A program made the translations under genes and the position numbers. The notes below the pieces were generated by a model. The model was not told the origin of the DNA. It did not search any database and worked only from the letters and a program-made list of their open reading frames with translations. A DNA stretch of 64,000 nucleotides from Jannaschia sp. S6380 (GTDB taxonomy: Bacteria > Pseudomonadota > Alphaproteobacteria > Rhodobacterales > Rhodobacteraceae), in assembly GCF_023015695.1 (NCBI RefSeq), contig NZ_JALKAS010000001.1, positions 620,001-684,000 of the forward strand, given 5' to 3'. This document shows positions 39,088 through 48,872 of the stretch, in pieces; position 1 is the stretch's first letter, and the number at the start of each line of letters is the position of its first letter.

Positions 39088-39630
39088 ATGCAGGACGGGT
39101 ATGTGATCGACCAGATGATCAGCGCGAAGGCCATTGCCGCACGGATCGAAGCCCTCGCGCGCGAGATCGAGGTCCGGTTCGCCGGCACGGACAAGCTGAT
39201 CGTGGTCGGCCTGCTGCGGGGATCGTTCGTGTTCATCGCCGATCTGGTGCGGGAGCTGGCCTTGCCGGTCGAGGTCGATTTCCTGGAGGCGTCGAGTTAT
39301 GGCGACGCGATGGAGAGCTCCCGCGAGGTACGGATCCTGAAAGACCTGCGCGGCGAGATCGGCAAACGCGATGTGCTGGTGGTCGAGGACATCGTCGATA
39401 CCGGCCATACGCTGCACCACGTCACCAACCTCTTGCGCTCGCGCGCGCCCGCCCGACTCGAGACGATCGCGCTTCTGGACAAGCCCTCGCGGCGCGAGGT
39501 CGACATCCGCGCCACATGGACGGGGTTCGAGATCCCGGACGCATTCGTGGTGGGCTATGGCATCGACTATGCCCAGCGGAACCGGAACCTGCCCTACATC
39601 GGATCGGTGCGCGTGATATCCGAGGCTTAG
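39088..39630 (+). CDS. hpt: hypoxanthine phosphoribosyltransferase
   Basis: Purine salvage enzyme of 180 residues that joins hypoxanthine (often guanine) to PRPP. The PRPP-binding motif [12 protein letters not shown] is at 98-109, [17 protein letters not shown] at 39-55 forms the PPi loop, and [21 protein letters not shown] is the purine-recognition end. The ATG at 39088, with AGGGGG about 6 bases before it, is preferred to the ATG at 39061. The last 4 bases overlap the convergent membrane-protein gene. Confidence 0.93.
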   Translation: MQDGYVIDQMISAKAIAARIEALAREIEVRFAGTDKLIVVGLLRGSFVFIADLVRELALPVEVDFLEASSYGDAMESSREVRILKDLRGEIGKRDVLVVEDIVDTGHTLHHVTNLLRSRAPARLETIALLDKPSRREVDIRATWTGFEIPDAFVVGYGIDYAQRNRNLPYIGSVRVISEA

Positions 39631-41201
39631 GCTTGGCCCATCCGCGCTGCGCGCATGGCGCGCAGTTGGTCGCTGGATACGTTGACGACCGGATCGCCCT
39701 TGTAGTCGGTCTTGGGCAGCGTCCCCAGCTGCTTGAAGAATGAAATCAGCAGGATCGACGTCACGGCCACGCCCGTGATCGCCTTGAAGAGCGGGGGCAC
39801 GGTGGGCATCAGCGCGGCGTGATAAACGTTGGGCGTAAAAGTCTCGATCGCGACGTGGATCGGCGGGATCAGGAACAGGGCGGCCGCGACCAGGAGGGCT
39901 GATTTCACCAGCCCCCAGCCGACGTGACGAGGCGCGGCGATCCGGCCTGGCAACAGGAATGGCACCGCCAGCAGCGCGCCGAGCCCGGCATAGACATAGA
40001 CGGCGTTCATCGCGTCGTAGCCGTAGGTCAGCGTTCCGGCCTCGGCCAGGCGGCCATCCTGGACCATCTGCCAGAGCAACCAGGCGGCCGCGATCAGGCC
40101 CAAGCCCATCAGGCGAAGGACGAACCAGTCGGCCAGGATGTAGAGCTTCATCGCGGCGCCGATGGCCGGAAGGTTGCTGCGGTGGGCCGGTGCGACCGTG
40201 CGGTGCAATTCCGGCAGGGACCCGGCGGGCGTGGTCGGGGCCGGGCGCGCGCCCCGCTGACTTAGGGCTGCGGCGGACGGCGTCTGGAACAGCAGGCCGA
40301 TCATCGTGAACCAGGCAAGCTGGAGCGGAAGCGCGACGGCGGCATAGGCGCGCAGCCCATCCGCGCCCAGGGCCGATGTGACGAGCGCGGTGATTTCCTC
40401 GGGGGAGCGGGTGATTCCGGCGGCGACGTCATCGTTCGCAGCCTGCAGGATCTCGGTTATGGCCGGCTGCAGGAATGCCATCAGCGGCGGGTAGATCAGA
40501 ACGCCGCCGAGCAGATTGAACGCGAAGAAATGGAACCAGCGATGCGGCCGGGCGACGACCTTCGGCGTCAACCGCGGAACGAGGAAGCAGAGCGAAGCCA
40601 GCAGGCCCAGACCGCCCCACATCACCTGATCGGCCGGGGTGCCGGCCCGGTTCACGACGCCATAGGCGGTGGTGCAAAGCGCGGCGATGCCGGTCAGGCG
40701 GATGAAGACCAGGTGAACCCGTTCCAGTCCCGTCCGGCCCGGCCGCGGCGCTTCCGTCCCCGTCGTGGCCTGGGTCGGCGATGCGGTGCGGGGCGCGCCG
40801 TTTGCCAGGCGGCAGACCACCGCGGCCCCCAGGAGGCCGAGCGCGATGCCGGTGATCCAGACCGAACGGACGGTGGTTTCCCCTTCGACCGAATAGACGA
40901 ACAATAAAATCGCGACGTTACGGGCGAGCAACGCGGCCGCCGCTAGGCTGACAGCGAACAGGACGATGCCCCAGATCTTGTGCACCTTGGTGGAAGGAAA
41001 GCGCAGGCCATCCGGCAGCCACCACGGCACGAGCAGAAACAATCCGACGACGAAGGCCGTGAATTCCGAGAATGGCGGGACGTAGTGCGCGATCGATTGG
41101 CGCGAAGCAAGTTCCAGCGCCACCAGCGTCAGGAACGCAAGCGCGATCAGGCCGAGGCCGGAGATCCGCAGGTAGAGCGCGTAGAACAGGCGGAGGGACA
41201 T
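39627..41201 (-). CDS. polytopic membrane protein with three internal repeats
   Basis: A 524-residue membrane protein with about 13 hydrophobic segments. I see three tandem modules of similar layout, starting near residues 1, 157 and 350. Each opens with an R-[IL]-[STM]-G-[LI] motif (Arg12, Arg168, Arg363) in a first helix, followed by a helix with a GLxLL...VPxxxP pattern (about 53-63, 197-213, 406-424). Less conserved helices follow. The linkers near 135-155 and 310-345 are Ala/Pro/Thr-rich. I do not recognise the family. It is 69 bases from aglK and could be an unrelated single gene. Confidence 0.8.
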   Translation of the reverse strand: MSLRLFYALYLRISGLGLIALAFLTLVALELASRQSIAHYVPPFSEFTAFVVGLFLLVPWWLPDGLRFPSTKVHKIWGIVLFAVSLAAAALLARNVAILLFVYSVEGETTVRSVWITGIALGLLGAAVVCRLANGAPRTASPTQATTGTEAPRPGRTGLERVHLVFIRLTGIAALCTTAYGVVNRAGTPADQVMWGGLGLLASLCFLVPRLTPKVVARPHRWFHFFAFNLLGGVLIYPPLMAFLQPAITEILQAANDDVAAGITRSPEEITALVTSALGADGLRAYAAVALPLQLAWFTMIGLLFQTPSAAALSQRGARPAPTTPAGSLPELHRTVAPAHRSNLPAIGAAMKLYILADWFVLRLMGLGLIAAAWLLWQMVQDGRLAEAGTLTYGYDAMNAVYVYAGLGALLAVPFLLPGRIAAPRHVGWGLVKSALLVAAALFLIPPIHVAIETFTPNVYHAALMPTVPPLFKAITGVAVTSILLISFFKQLGTLPKTDYKGDPVVNVSSDQLRAMRAARMGQA

Positions 41202-41238
41202 GAAGCAACCGGATTGGAAACAAGCGATTGCCCCGTGT

Positions 41239-41258
41239 TTGCCCCCAAATCAGGGCAA
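41239..41258. terminator. weak hairpin between aglK and the membrane-protein gene
   Basis: TTGCCC (41239-41244) and GGGCAA (41253-41258) pair around an 8-base loop, just beyond the aglK stop. Flanking bases are AT-rich (TATT on one side) but there is no real U-run, so any termination would be partial. Confidence 0.3.
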
Positions 41259-41270
41259 TATTCCGACCGA

Positions 41271-42374
<1,104 letters not shown>

Positions 42375-42395
42375 GTGTCGTCCCTCCCTGTTCTT

Positions 42396-44042
42396 TCAGT
42401 CCGCGCGCAGCAGAACATACTGCCACGGGCCAAGGTTCATTCCCGCCGCATCCGCGCCCACGGCCTCCCCGCCGATGCCCTCGATCCGCGTCCAGACGCC
42501 TTTGGGGGCTGGCACCGAATAGGTCCCACCGCCCAGGTTGAACGCGCAGAAGATGCGCTCGCCCTCGACCTCGCGGATGAAGGTCAGCACGTCGCCCCGG
42601 GCCTGCGTTTCGGTCTGCGACCCCGACCGCAGCGCCACGGATGCCGCACGCATCGCGATCACCGCGCGGTAGTGGTGCAGCAAGGCGTCGGGGCGCTGTT
42701 CCTGTGCGGCGACGGACTGGCCCAGATGTTCGGCGGCGACCGGCAGCCAGGGGCGCCCCTCGCTGAAGCCGCCATTGGTGTTCGACGCCTCCCAGACCAT
42801 CGGTGTGCGGCAGCCGTCGCGGCCGGCGAATTCGGGCCAGAACTCGATGCCGTACGGGTCCTGCAGGTCCTCGAAGGCGACGCGCGCCTCACTCAGGCCC
42901 AGCTCCTCGCCTTGATACAGGCAGACGGTCCCGCGCAGTGCGTTGATCAGCGTGGCGTAGCAGCGCGCGCCCTGCCCATCCAGCTGCCAGCGCGTGATGT
43001 GGCGGGTCACGTCGTGGTTCGAGAACGCCCAGCAGGCCCAGCCGTCGGGGGCCTTCTGCTCCAGCTCATCGAACACCTCGACGACGCGGGTGGCCGTCAG
43101 CGGCTCGCCCGAGAGGAAATCGAAGGCGTAGCACATCTGAACGCCCTGCCCTTCGCGCGTATATTGGCCCAGCAGTTCCATGCCCCACTGGGAATCCCCG
43201 ATCTCGCCGACGGCGGCGGCACCCGGATATTCGTCCAGCAGATCGCGGAAGCGTTTCAGGAAGACGAGGTTTTCGGGCTGGTTCTTGGAGTGGATGTGTT
43301 CCTGATGGTTGTAGGGGTTCACCTGCGGGGCGATCTTGGCGTTGCGCCGCTCGGGCGGCAGGGCCGGATTGTCGCGCAGCAGGGCATCCGCGAAGTAGAA
43401 GTTGATCGTATCGAGGCGGAAGCCGTCGACGCCGCGATCCAGCCAGAACCGCGTGACGTCGAGCATCGCGTCCTGCACGTCGGGGTTGTGGAAGTTGAAG
43501 TCCGGCTGGCTGACCAGAAAGTTGTGCAGGTAGTATTGCTGCCGCCGCGCGTCCCATTGCCAGGCCGGGCCGCCGAAGATCGACAGCCAGTTGTTGGGTG
43601 CGGTCCCGTCGGGCTTGGGGTCGGCCCAGACATACCAGTCGGACTTGTCGTTGTGGCGCGACAGCCGGCTTTCCTGGAACCAGGCGTGCTGATCGGAAGA
43701 ATGCGACAGCACCAGGTCGATCATCACGCGGATGCCCAGTCGATGCGCCGCCGCGATCAACATGTCGAAATCGCCCAGCGTCCCGAACATCGGATCGACG
43801 TCGCGATAGTCGCTGACGTCGTAGCCGAAATCCTTCATCGGCGAGGTGAAGAACGGGCTGATCCAGATCGCGTCGACGCCGAGGCTGGCCACGTAGGGCA
43901 GGCGTTCGGTGATCCCGGCCAGGTCGCCGATGCCGTCGCCTGACGTGTCCTGATAGGACCTGGGATAGATCTGATAGATGACCCCGCCCCGCCACCAATT
44001 CAGGTCGGGGGCGGGAACGGGCGCTTGGGCGATCGCGGTCAT
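42396..44042 (-). CDS. aglA: alpha-glucosidase, GH13 family
   Basis: Cytoplasmic (no signal peptide) GH13 hydrolase of 548 residues that splits imported alpha-glucosides. Catalytic residues are Asp211 (GFRLDTINF), Glu280 (AVGEIGDS) and Asp344 (SNHDVTRH). The opening YQIYPRSYQDTSGDGIGDLAGI is diagnostic. It lies between the permease genes and the ATPase gene, so the sugar is hydrolysed on entry and the glucose can be passed to Glk encoded nearby. Confidence 0.94.
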   Translation of the reverse strand: MTAIAQAPVPAPDLNWWRGGVIYQIYPRSYQDTSGDGIGDLAGITERLPYVASLGVDAIWISPFFTSPMKDFGYDVSDYRDVDPMFGTLGDFDMLIAAAHRLGIRVMIDLVLSHSSDQHAWFQESRLSRHNDKSDWYVWADPKPDGTAPNNWLSIFGGPAWQWDARRQQYYLHNFLVSQPDFNFHNPDVQDAMLDVTRFWLDRGVDGFRLDTINFYFADALLRDNPALPPERRNAKIAPQVNPYNHQEHIHSKNQPENLVFLKRFRDLLDEYPGAAAVGEIGDSQWGMELLGQYTREGQGVQMCYAFDFLSGEPLTATRVVEVFDELEQKAPDGWACWAFSNHDVTRHITRWQLDGQGARCYATLINALRGTVCLYQGEELGLSEARVAFEDLQDPYGIEFWPEFAGRDGCRTPMVWEASNTNGGFSEGRPWLPVAAEHLGQSVAAQEQRPDALLHHYRAVIAMRAASVALRSGSQTETQARGDVLTFIREVEGERIFCAFNLGGGTYSVPAPKGVWTRIEGIGGEAVGADAAGMNLGPWQYVLLRAD

Positions 44043-44050
44043 GCGGCTTC

Positions 44051-45190
44051 CTATTTTACGGACCCGGCCAGAAGGCCGCGGACGAGGTAGCGTTGCATGG
44101 TGAAGAAGACCAGAAGCGGAATTGCGATCGACACGAAGGCCGCAGCGGCGAGGATGCCCCAGTCACCCCCGCGCGACCCCAACAGGTCATCGGCGATCTT
44201 GACCGTCATCACCCAGGACTCGCTGCTCGACGGCAGGAACACCTTGGCCACCAGCAGATCGTTCCACGTCCACAGGAACTGGAAGATCGCGAAGCTGGCC
44301 AGCGCGGGGAACGACAGTGGAAGCACGATGCGGGTGAACACCTGGAAATCGGTCGCGCCGTCGACCTTGGCGCTTTCGATGATGTCGCGCGGAAGGCCGA
44401 CCATGTAGTTGCGCAACAGGTATATCGCGAGTGGAAGCCCGAAGCCCGTATGCGCGAACCATATCCCGTAGAAGCTCTGCCCGATGCCGATCTGGTTGTG
44501 GAACTTGAGCATCGGGACGAGCGCCAGTTGCAGGGGCACCACCAGCAACCCCACGATGATCGCGATGATCGTGCCTCGGAACGGGAAGTCCATCCAGGCC
44601 AGCGCATAGGCCGCGAAGGCGGCGATGAGGATCGGGATGATCGTGGCCGGGATCGTCACCGTGAGCGTGTTGATGAAGGCCACGTCCATGCCGGCCGAGA
44701 ACAGGATCGTCTCGTAGTTGTCGGTCGAGAACTGGGGCGGAACCTCGGTCGCGATGTAGATCGTGGGGTTTCGCGATGGCTCCTCGGGGTAGGTGATGGT
44801 GAAGTCGCCGTCCGGCTCCACCATCAGGGTCCGGCCGCGGACCAGATTGCCGGTCACGCCCGGCTCGAACTCGGCAGGCGCGGCGCGTCGACCGCCGAAG
44901 GCCGTCACCGTGCCGGCGCCGTCTTCGCCGAAGACGTTGCCGGTCAGCACCCATGTGCCGTCGGCCTGGGGCTCGAACTCCCCTTCGGCGGGGATGGCGA
45001 AGTTCTGTTCGGTCGGGAACGGCGATTTCCACCAGCCCGACTGACCGATCGCGTCCCGGTCGCGGAAGCTGGATACCAGGAGCCCGATCGTCGGGATCAG
45101 CCAGAGGACCACCAGAAAGACCACGGTCAGGTTCGTGACCAGCGAGAGCGAGGACTTGGCGCCTGCGATGCCGTCGTCGTCGGTAGCCAT
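44051..45190 (-). CDS. aglG: alpha-glucoside ABC transporter permease AglG
   Basis: MalG-type inner-membrane permease of 379 residues. The first helix is near 19-40. A long periplasmic insertion of about 110 residues (about 45-155) follows before the five-helix permease core. The EAA-type loop is in the MVGLPRDIIESAKVDGATDFQVF stretch. The insertion makes it longer than typical MalG (about 280-300), as in other AglG proteins. It is spaced one base from aglF. Confidence 0.92.
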   Translation of the reverse strand: MATDDDGIAGAKSSLSLVTNLTVVFLVVLWLIPTIGLLVSSFRDRDAIGQSGWWKSPFPTEQNFAIPAEGEFEPQADGTWVLTGNVFGEDGAGTVTAFGGRRAAPAEFEPGVTGNLVRGRTLMVEPDGDFTITYPEEPSRNPTIYIATEVPPQFSTDNYETILFSAGMDVAFINTLTVTIPATIIPILIAAFAAYALAWMDFPFRGTIIAIIVGLLVVPLQLALVPMLKFHNQIGIGQSFYGIWFAHTGFGLPLAIYLLRNYMVGLPRDIIESAKVDGATDFQVFTRIVLPLSFPALASFAIFQFLWTWNDLLVAKVFLPSSSESWVMTVKIADDLLGSRGGDWGILAAAAFVSIAIPLLVFFTMQRYLVRGLLAGSVK

Positions 45191-45191
45191 G

Positions 45192-46169
45192 TCAGCGCAC
45201 CTCCTTGCGGGCCTGGGCGATGTTCCAGATCATCACCGGAAGGACGATGATCATGATGACGAAGGCCACCGCCGTGGCGCGTCCGTCATCGCGGAACAGA
45301 TATTCCATCATGTAGCTGGGCAGGATCTGCGTTCCGAAATTGCCGCCCGTCATCGTATAGACGATGTCGAAGACCTTCAGCACGAGGATGGTGATGGTCG
45401 TCCAGACGACGACGATCGTTCCCATGATCTGCGGGATCTTGATCTTGAAGAAGATCTGGACCGGGTTGGCGCCGTCGATGATCGCGGCCTCGATCGTCTC
45501 CTCGGGGATGCCGCGCAGGGCGGCCGACAGGATCACCATGGCGAAGCCGGTCTGGATCCAGACCAGTATAACCATCAGGAAGAAGTTGTTCCAGAACCCG
45601 ACCTGCAGCGGATCGAGCGGCGACAGGCCGATCGTGTCGCGGATGGCGTTGATAATCCCGATCTCGGGGTCGACGGCATAGACGAACTTCCAGATGAGCG
45701 AGGCACCCACGAAGCTGATGGCCATCGGCATGAAGATCAGGGACTTGGCGATGTTGCCCCATTTCAGGCGGTCGGTGAGCTGCGCCACCAGAAGCCCGAG
45801 AAACGTCGCGGCGGCCGGCACGAACAGGACCCAGAGGAAGTTGTTGAGCAGCGCGGTGCGGAATTCGCCATCCTCGAACAGGCCGAGATAGTTGCCCAGG
45901 CCGACGAACTCGGTCCCGGACCGGTTGAACATCGACCGCCAGAAGCTGCCGAAGACGGGATAGACGAGATAGAGCCCCAGTGCGGCCAGCGCCGGCAGCA
46001 GGAACAGCCAGGGCCGGACGGCATTGGCGCGGTTGATGTTGCGCCCCGCCTCTGGCCCCTTGGCGGGAAAGATGAACCTGTCGAGCACGAAGTTCGAGGT
46101 CCAGAAATAGCCGATGCAGCCGCCGACGCCGATTATGACGGTCAGAACGCCCTGTAACAACGGTGACAT
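45192..46169 (-). CDS. aglF: alpha-glucoside ABC transporter permease AglF
   Basis: MalF-type inner-membrane permease of 325 residues with about eight helices. The EAA-type loop lies in LRGIPEETIEAAIIDGANPVQIFFKIKIPQIMG. Together with AglG it forms the channel, with AglK as the motor and AglE as the receptor. A stem-loop separates it from aglE, consistent with less permease than binding protein. Confidence 0.93.
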   Translation of the reverse strand: MSPLLQGVLTVIIGVGGCIGYFWTSNFVLDRFIFPAKGPEAGRNINRANAVRPWLFLLPALAALGLYLVYPVFGSFWRSMFNRSGTEFVGLGNYLGLFEDGEFRTALLNNFLWVLFVPAAATFLGLLVAQLTDRLKWGNIAKSLIFMPMAISFVGASLIWKFVYAVDPEIGIINAIRDTIGLSPLDPLQVGFWNNFFLMVILVWIQTGFAMVILSAALRGIPEETIEAAIIDGANPVQIFFKIKIPQIMGTIVVVWTTITILVLKVFDIVYTMTGGNFGTQILPSYMMEYLFRDDGRATAVAFVIMIIVLPVMIWNIAQARKEVR

Positions 46170-46226
46170 GGTTCTGCCCCTCCCTCATGTGTTCCGGCCT
46201 TGGCTCCTCCCGCCGCGGTCCGGGTT

Positions 46227-46256
46227 CGGCCCGGCCCCCGTGTCGGGGCCGGGCCG
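46227..46256 (-). other. 12-bp stem-loop between aglE and aglF
   Basis: CGGCCCGGCCCC (46227-46238) and GGGGCCGGGCCG (46245-46256) are perfect complements around a 6-base loop, starting 6 bases after the aglE stop. No U-run follows. As with the pstS-pstC hairpin, it probably protects or partly ends the aglE message so that more AglE is made than AglFG (structure seen, role inferred). Confidence 0.65.
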
Positions 46257-46262
46257 GTCGTC

Positions 46263-47612
46263 TCAGTTCAGGGCGTTCCAGCGCTCCTGGATGCCGGCGG
46301 CGACGGCATCGGCCTCGGCCCCGGTGACGTAGTCGACCATGCCGGTCCAGAACGCACCCGCGCCGATCTCGCCCGGCATGAGGTCGGACGCGTCGAACCG
46401 GAACGTCGTCGCACCCAGCAGGATGTCACCCTGCGCGCGCAGGCTGTCGTCGGCATAGGCTTCGGTGTTGACGCCGGAATGCGGGGTCAGGAACCCGCCC
46501 TGCGCCATCCACAACTCATGCGCGGCGGGCAGCTTGAGGAACTCGATCATCGCGTTCGCGGCATCCGACGGGTCGGTGATCGCGAAAAGCGTGCCGGCCC
46601 CCAGAACGGGCGAACCCAGATCCCTCTCGGCATAGGCCGGGAAGTAGAAGAAATCGACGTCCTCGCCCACGACGGATCCTTCGGGAAAGAAGGCCGGGAT
46701 GAACGACGCCTGACGGTGCATGTAGCAGTCGGGCGGGATCGCGAAGAGGCCGGTCGGGCTGTCGCGGAAGTCGGTATTGGCCACCGATTGCGCGCCGCCG
46801 CTGACATATTCGTCGTTCTTGGCGAAATAGCCGAACTCCTCGATCGCGCCGACGACTTCGGGCGCGTCGAAGGGCATCTCGTTCTCGACCCAGGCGTCAT
46901 AGACCTCGGGCGGCTGCGTGCGCAGCATCATGTCCTCGACCCAGTCGGTCGCCGGCCAGCCCGTCGCGGCGCCCGAGCCCAGACCGATGCACCAGGGCGT
47001 GCCACCATCGGCGACGATCTGGTCCGTCAGCTCCTTCAGCTCTTCCATCGTTTCAGGGATGTCGTAGCCGGATTCGTCGAAGGCGGCGGGCGAGTACCAG
47101 ACCAGCGACTTGACGTCGACGCGGTAGAACAGACCGTAGAGATCCTCCTCCCCGTCCGGGCCTTCGTAAGTGCCCAGGTCCACCCAGGACTGGCCGGCCG
47201 CGAAGTTGTCGGCCACCCATTCGCCCGTCCCGTCGGGCAGCGGGGTCAGCAGGCCCTGGCTCGCCATGTCGGCGGCGAGGCCCGGCTGCGGAAAGACCGC
47301 CAGGTTCGGGGCCGAGCCCGCGCGCGCGGCGATGATGATGTCCTGCTCGAAGTTGTCCGAGCCGGAATAATTCACGTCCGCGCCGGTGGCCTCCTCGAAA
47401 TAGGCCATGATCTTGTCGACCTTCTCCTTCTCGTTCCCGGTCCAAGGACCACTGATCGTCAGTGTCTGGCCCGACAGGTCGGTCGCATCGGCGAAGCTCT
47501 GGTAGCTGTCCCAGGTGAAGGGACCTTCGCCGACCGGAAACTCCAGGTCCTGCGCCGCGGCGGCGCCCGCGGTCAGCACCGCGATGGCGGTGCCGGTCAT
47601 CAATCTCTTCAT
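46263..47612 (-). CDS. aglE: alpha-glucoside ABC transporter substrate-binding protein
   Basis: Periplasmic sugar-binding protein of 449 residues. A signal peptide covers about residues 1-20 (MKRLMTGTAIAVLTAGAAAAQ). The mature part has the fold of cluster B sugar receptors, with LTISGPWTGNEKEKVDKIMAYFEEATG near the start. It is the first gene of aglEFGAK, with GGGAGG about 6-11 bases before the ATG on the minus strand. Its upstream region is shared with the divergent LacI gene. Confidence 0.94.
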   Translation of the reverse strand: MKRLMTGTAIAVLTAGAAAAQDLEFPVGEGPFTWDSYQSFADATDLSGQTLTISGPWTGNEKEKVDKIMAYFEEATGADVNYSGSDNFEQDIIIAARAGSAPNLAVFPQPGLAADMASQGLLTPLPDGTGEWVADNFAAGQSWVDLGTYEGPDGEEDLYGLFYRVDVKSLVWYSPAAFDESGYDIPETMEELKELTDQIVADGGTPWCIGLGSGAATGWPATDWVEDMMLRTQPPEVYDAWVENEMPFDAPEVVGAIEEFGYFAKNDEYVSGGAQSVANTDFRDSPTGLFAIPPDCYMHRQASFIPAFFPEGSVVGEDVDFFYFPAYAERDLGSPVLGAGTLFAITDPSDAANAMIEFLKLPAAHELWMAQGGFLTPHSGVNTEAYADDSLRAQGDILLGATTFRFDASDLMPGEIGAGAFWTGMVDYVTGAEADAVAAGIQERWNALN

Positions 47613-47624
47613 AATTCCTCCCTA

Positions 47625-47832
47625 GCGGGCATGCCCGCGCTCTTGCTGCATTGCGGCAATTTTCCAAACCGCTTTGACACAGACAGCATGGGGCCATCCC
47701 CGCCCCCTTGTCAACGCGCTTGGGCCCGTTTCTTCCAACCGCGCAACCGGAAATTCCAGTTGCCTGCCCGGACGATTTCGGGGCACCCAGAGAGGGAGGC
47801 CCGTGAGCGGGACGCGTTCTTGAAATCGGTTT
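47625..47832. promoter_or_regulatory. aglE-aglR control region with LacI-type operators
   Basis: Two sites match the LacI-family core AAnCGnTT: 47667-47674 (inside CAAACCGCTTTG) and 47824-47831 (inside AAATCGGTTT), with centres 157 bases apart, near 15 helical turns. Two more palindromes lie close to aglE: GCGGGCATGCCCGC (47625-47638) and ATTGC-G-GCAAT (47650-47660). They sit between the divergent aglE and aglR starts and could allow repression by looping. Sites are seen; binding is inferred. Confidence 0.45.
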
Positions 47833-47846
47833 GGCAAAGGACGGGC

Positions 47847-48872
47847 ATGAACCTCAAGGAATTCTCGGAGCTTCTGGGCCTGTCCCCGACCACGGTCAGC
47901 CGTGCACTAGGCGGCTATCCCGAAGTCAAGGAGGACACGCGTCGCCGGGTCCTGGAGGCGGCCGCCAAACATGGATACAGCCCGAACCGCCGCGCCGCCT
48001 CGCTCGCCACCGGGCGGGCCATGGCCATCGGCCACGTGATTCCGACCGTCTTGAACCACGAGATGGTCAATCCGGTCTTCGCCGATTTCATCGCCGGGGC
48101 CGGCGACGTCTATGCGCGGGCGGGCTACGACATGGTCCTGTCGGTCGTGTCCGAGCGCGAGGAGGCGCGCGCCTACGCTCAATTGGCCGACATGGGCAGC
48201 GTCGATGGCCTGATCGTGCACGGCCCACGCGAAGGGGACCCGCGCGTGGCCCTCCTGCGCAAGAGCAACCTGCCCTTCGTCGTCCATGGCCGCGTGCCGG
48301 ACCGTCCGCTGGATTACAGCTTCGTGGATATCGACAACCGACGGGCCTTCCAGCGCGCGACCGATCTGCTGCTCGACCTCGGGCATCGACGGATCGCCCT
48401 GTTGAACGGGTTGGACCAGATGGACTTCGCGCGCCGTCGCCGGGCGGGCTACCTTGCCGCACTGGGTGCGCGCGACGTGCCGGCGGACCCCGACCTGATC
48501 GCGGGTTTCGAGATGACCGAACACGCAAGCCACGCGGCCGCCCGCCGCATGCTGGCCCTGCCCGATCCTCCCACGGCATTCCTCGCGTCGTCGCATATCA
48601 TGGGGATCGGCGTGCGCCGGGCCATTCACGACCTGGACCTGTCGATGGGGCGCGACGTGTCGGTGGTGATCCATGACGACATGCTCAGCTATCTGGCGAA
48701 CGGCGCCGACATTCCCGTCTTCACCGCCACCCGCTCCTCGGTCCGCGCGGCCGGGCGGCGTTGCGCGGAGATGCTGATGGAACACATCGCGATGCCGAAT
48801 GCCGGCCTGAAGCAGGAGGTCTGGGAATGCGATCTCGTCCTCGGCGCCTCGACCGGACCGGTGCCGCGATGA
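47847..48872 (+). CDS. aglR: LacI family regulator of the alpha-glucoside operon
   Basis: Repressor of 341 residues. The helix-turn-helix is at the N terminus (MNLKEFSELLGLSPTTVSRALGG), with the hinge helix NRRAASLATGRA near 50. The periplasmic-binding-protein-like domain follows (about 60-335). The ATG at 47847, preceded by AAAGGA, matches family starts. It is divergent from aglE and probably represses both directions until a glucoside or its product binds. Its stop overlaps the GH1 gene (ATGA). Confidence 0.92.
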   Translation: MNLKEFSELLGLSPTTVSRALGGYPEVKEDTRRRVLEAAAKHGYSPNRRAASLATGRAMAIGHVIPTVLNHEMVNPVFADFIAGAGDVYARAGYDMVLSVVSEREEARAYAQLADMGSVDGLIVHGPREGDPRVALLRKSNLPFVVHGRVPDRPLDYSFVDIDNRRAFQRATDLLLDLGHRRIALLNGLDQMDFARRRRAGYLAALGARDVPADPDLIAGFEMTEHASHAAARRMLALPDPPTAFLASSHIMGIGVRRAIHDLDLSMGRDVSVVIHDDMLSYLANGADIPVFTATRSSVRAAGRRCAEMLMEHIAMPNAGLKQEVWECDLVLGASTGPVPR

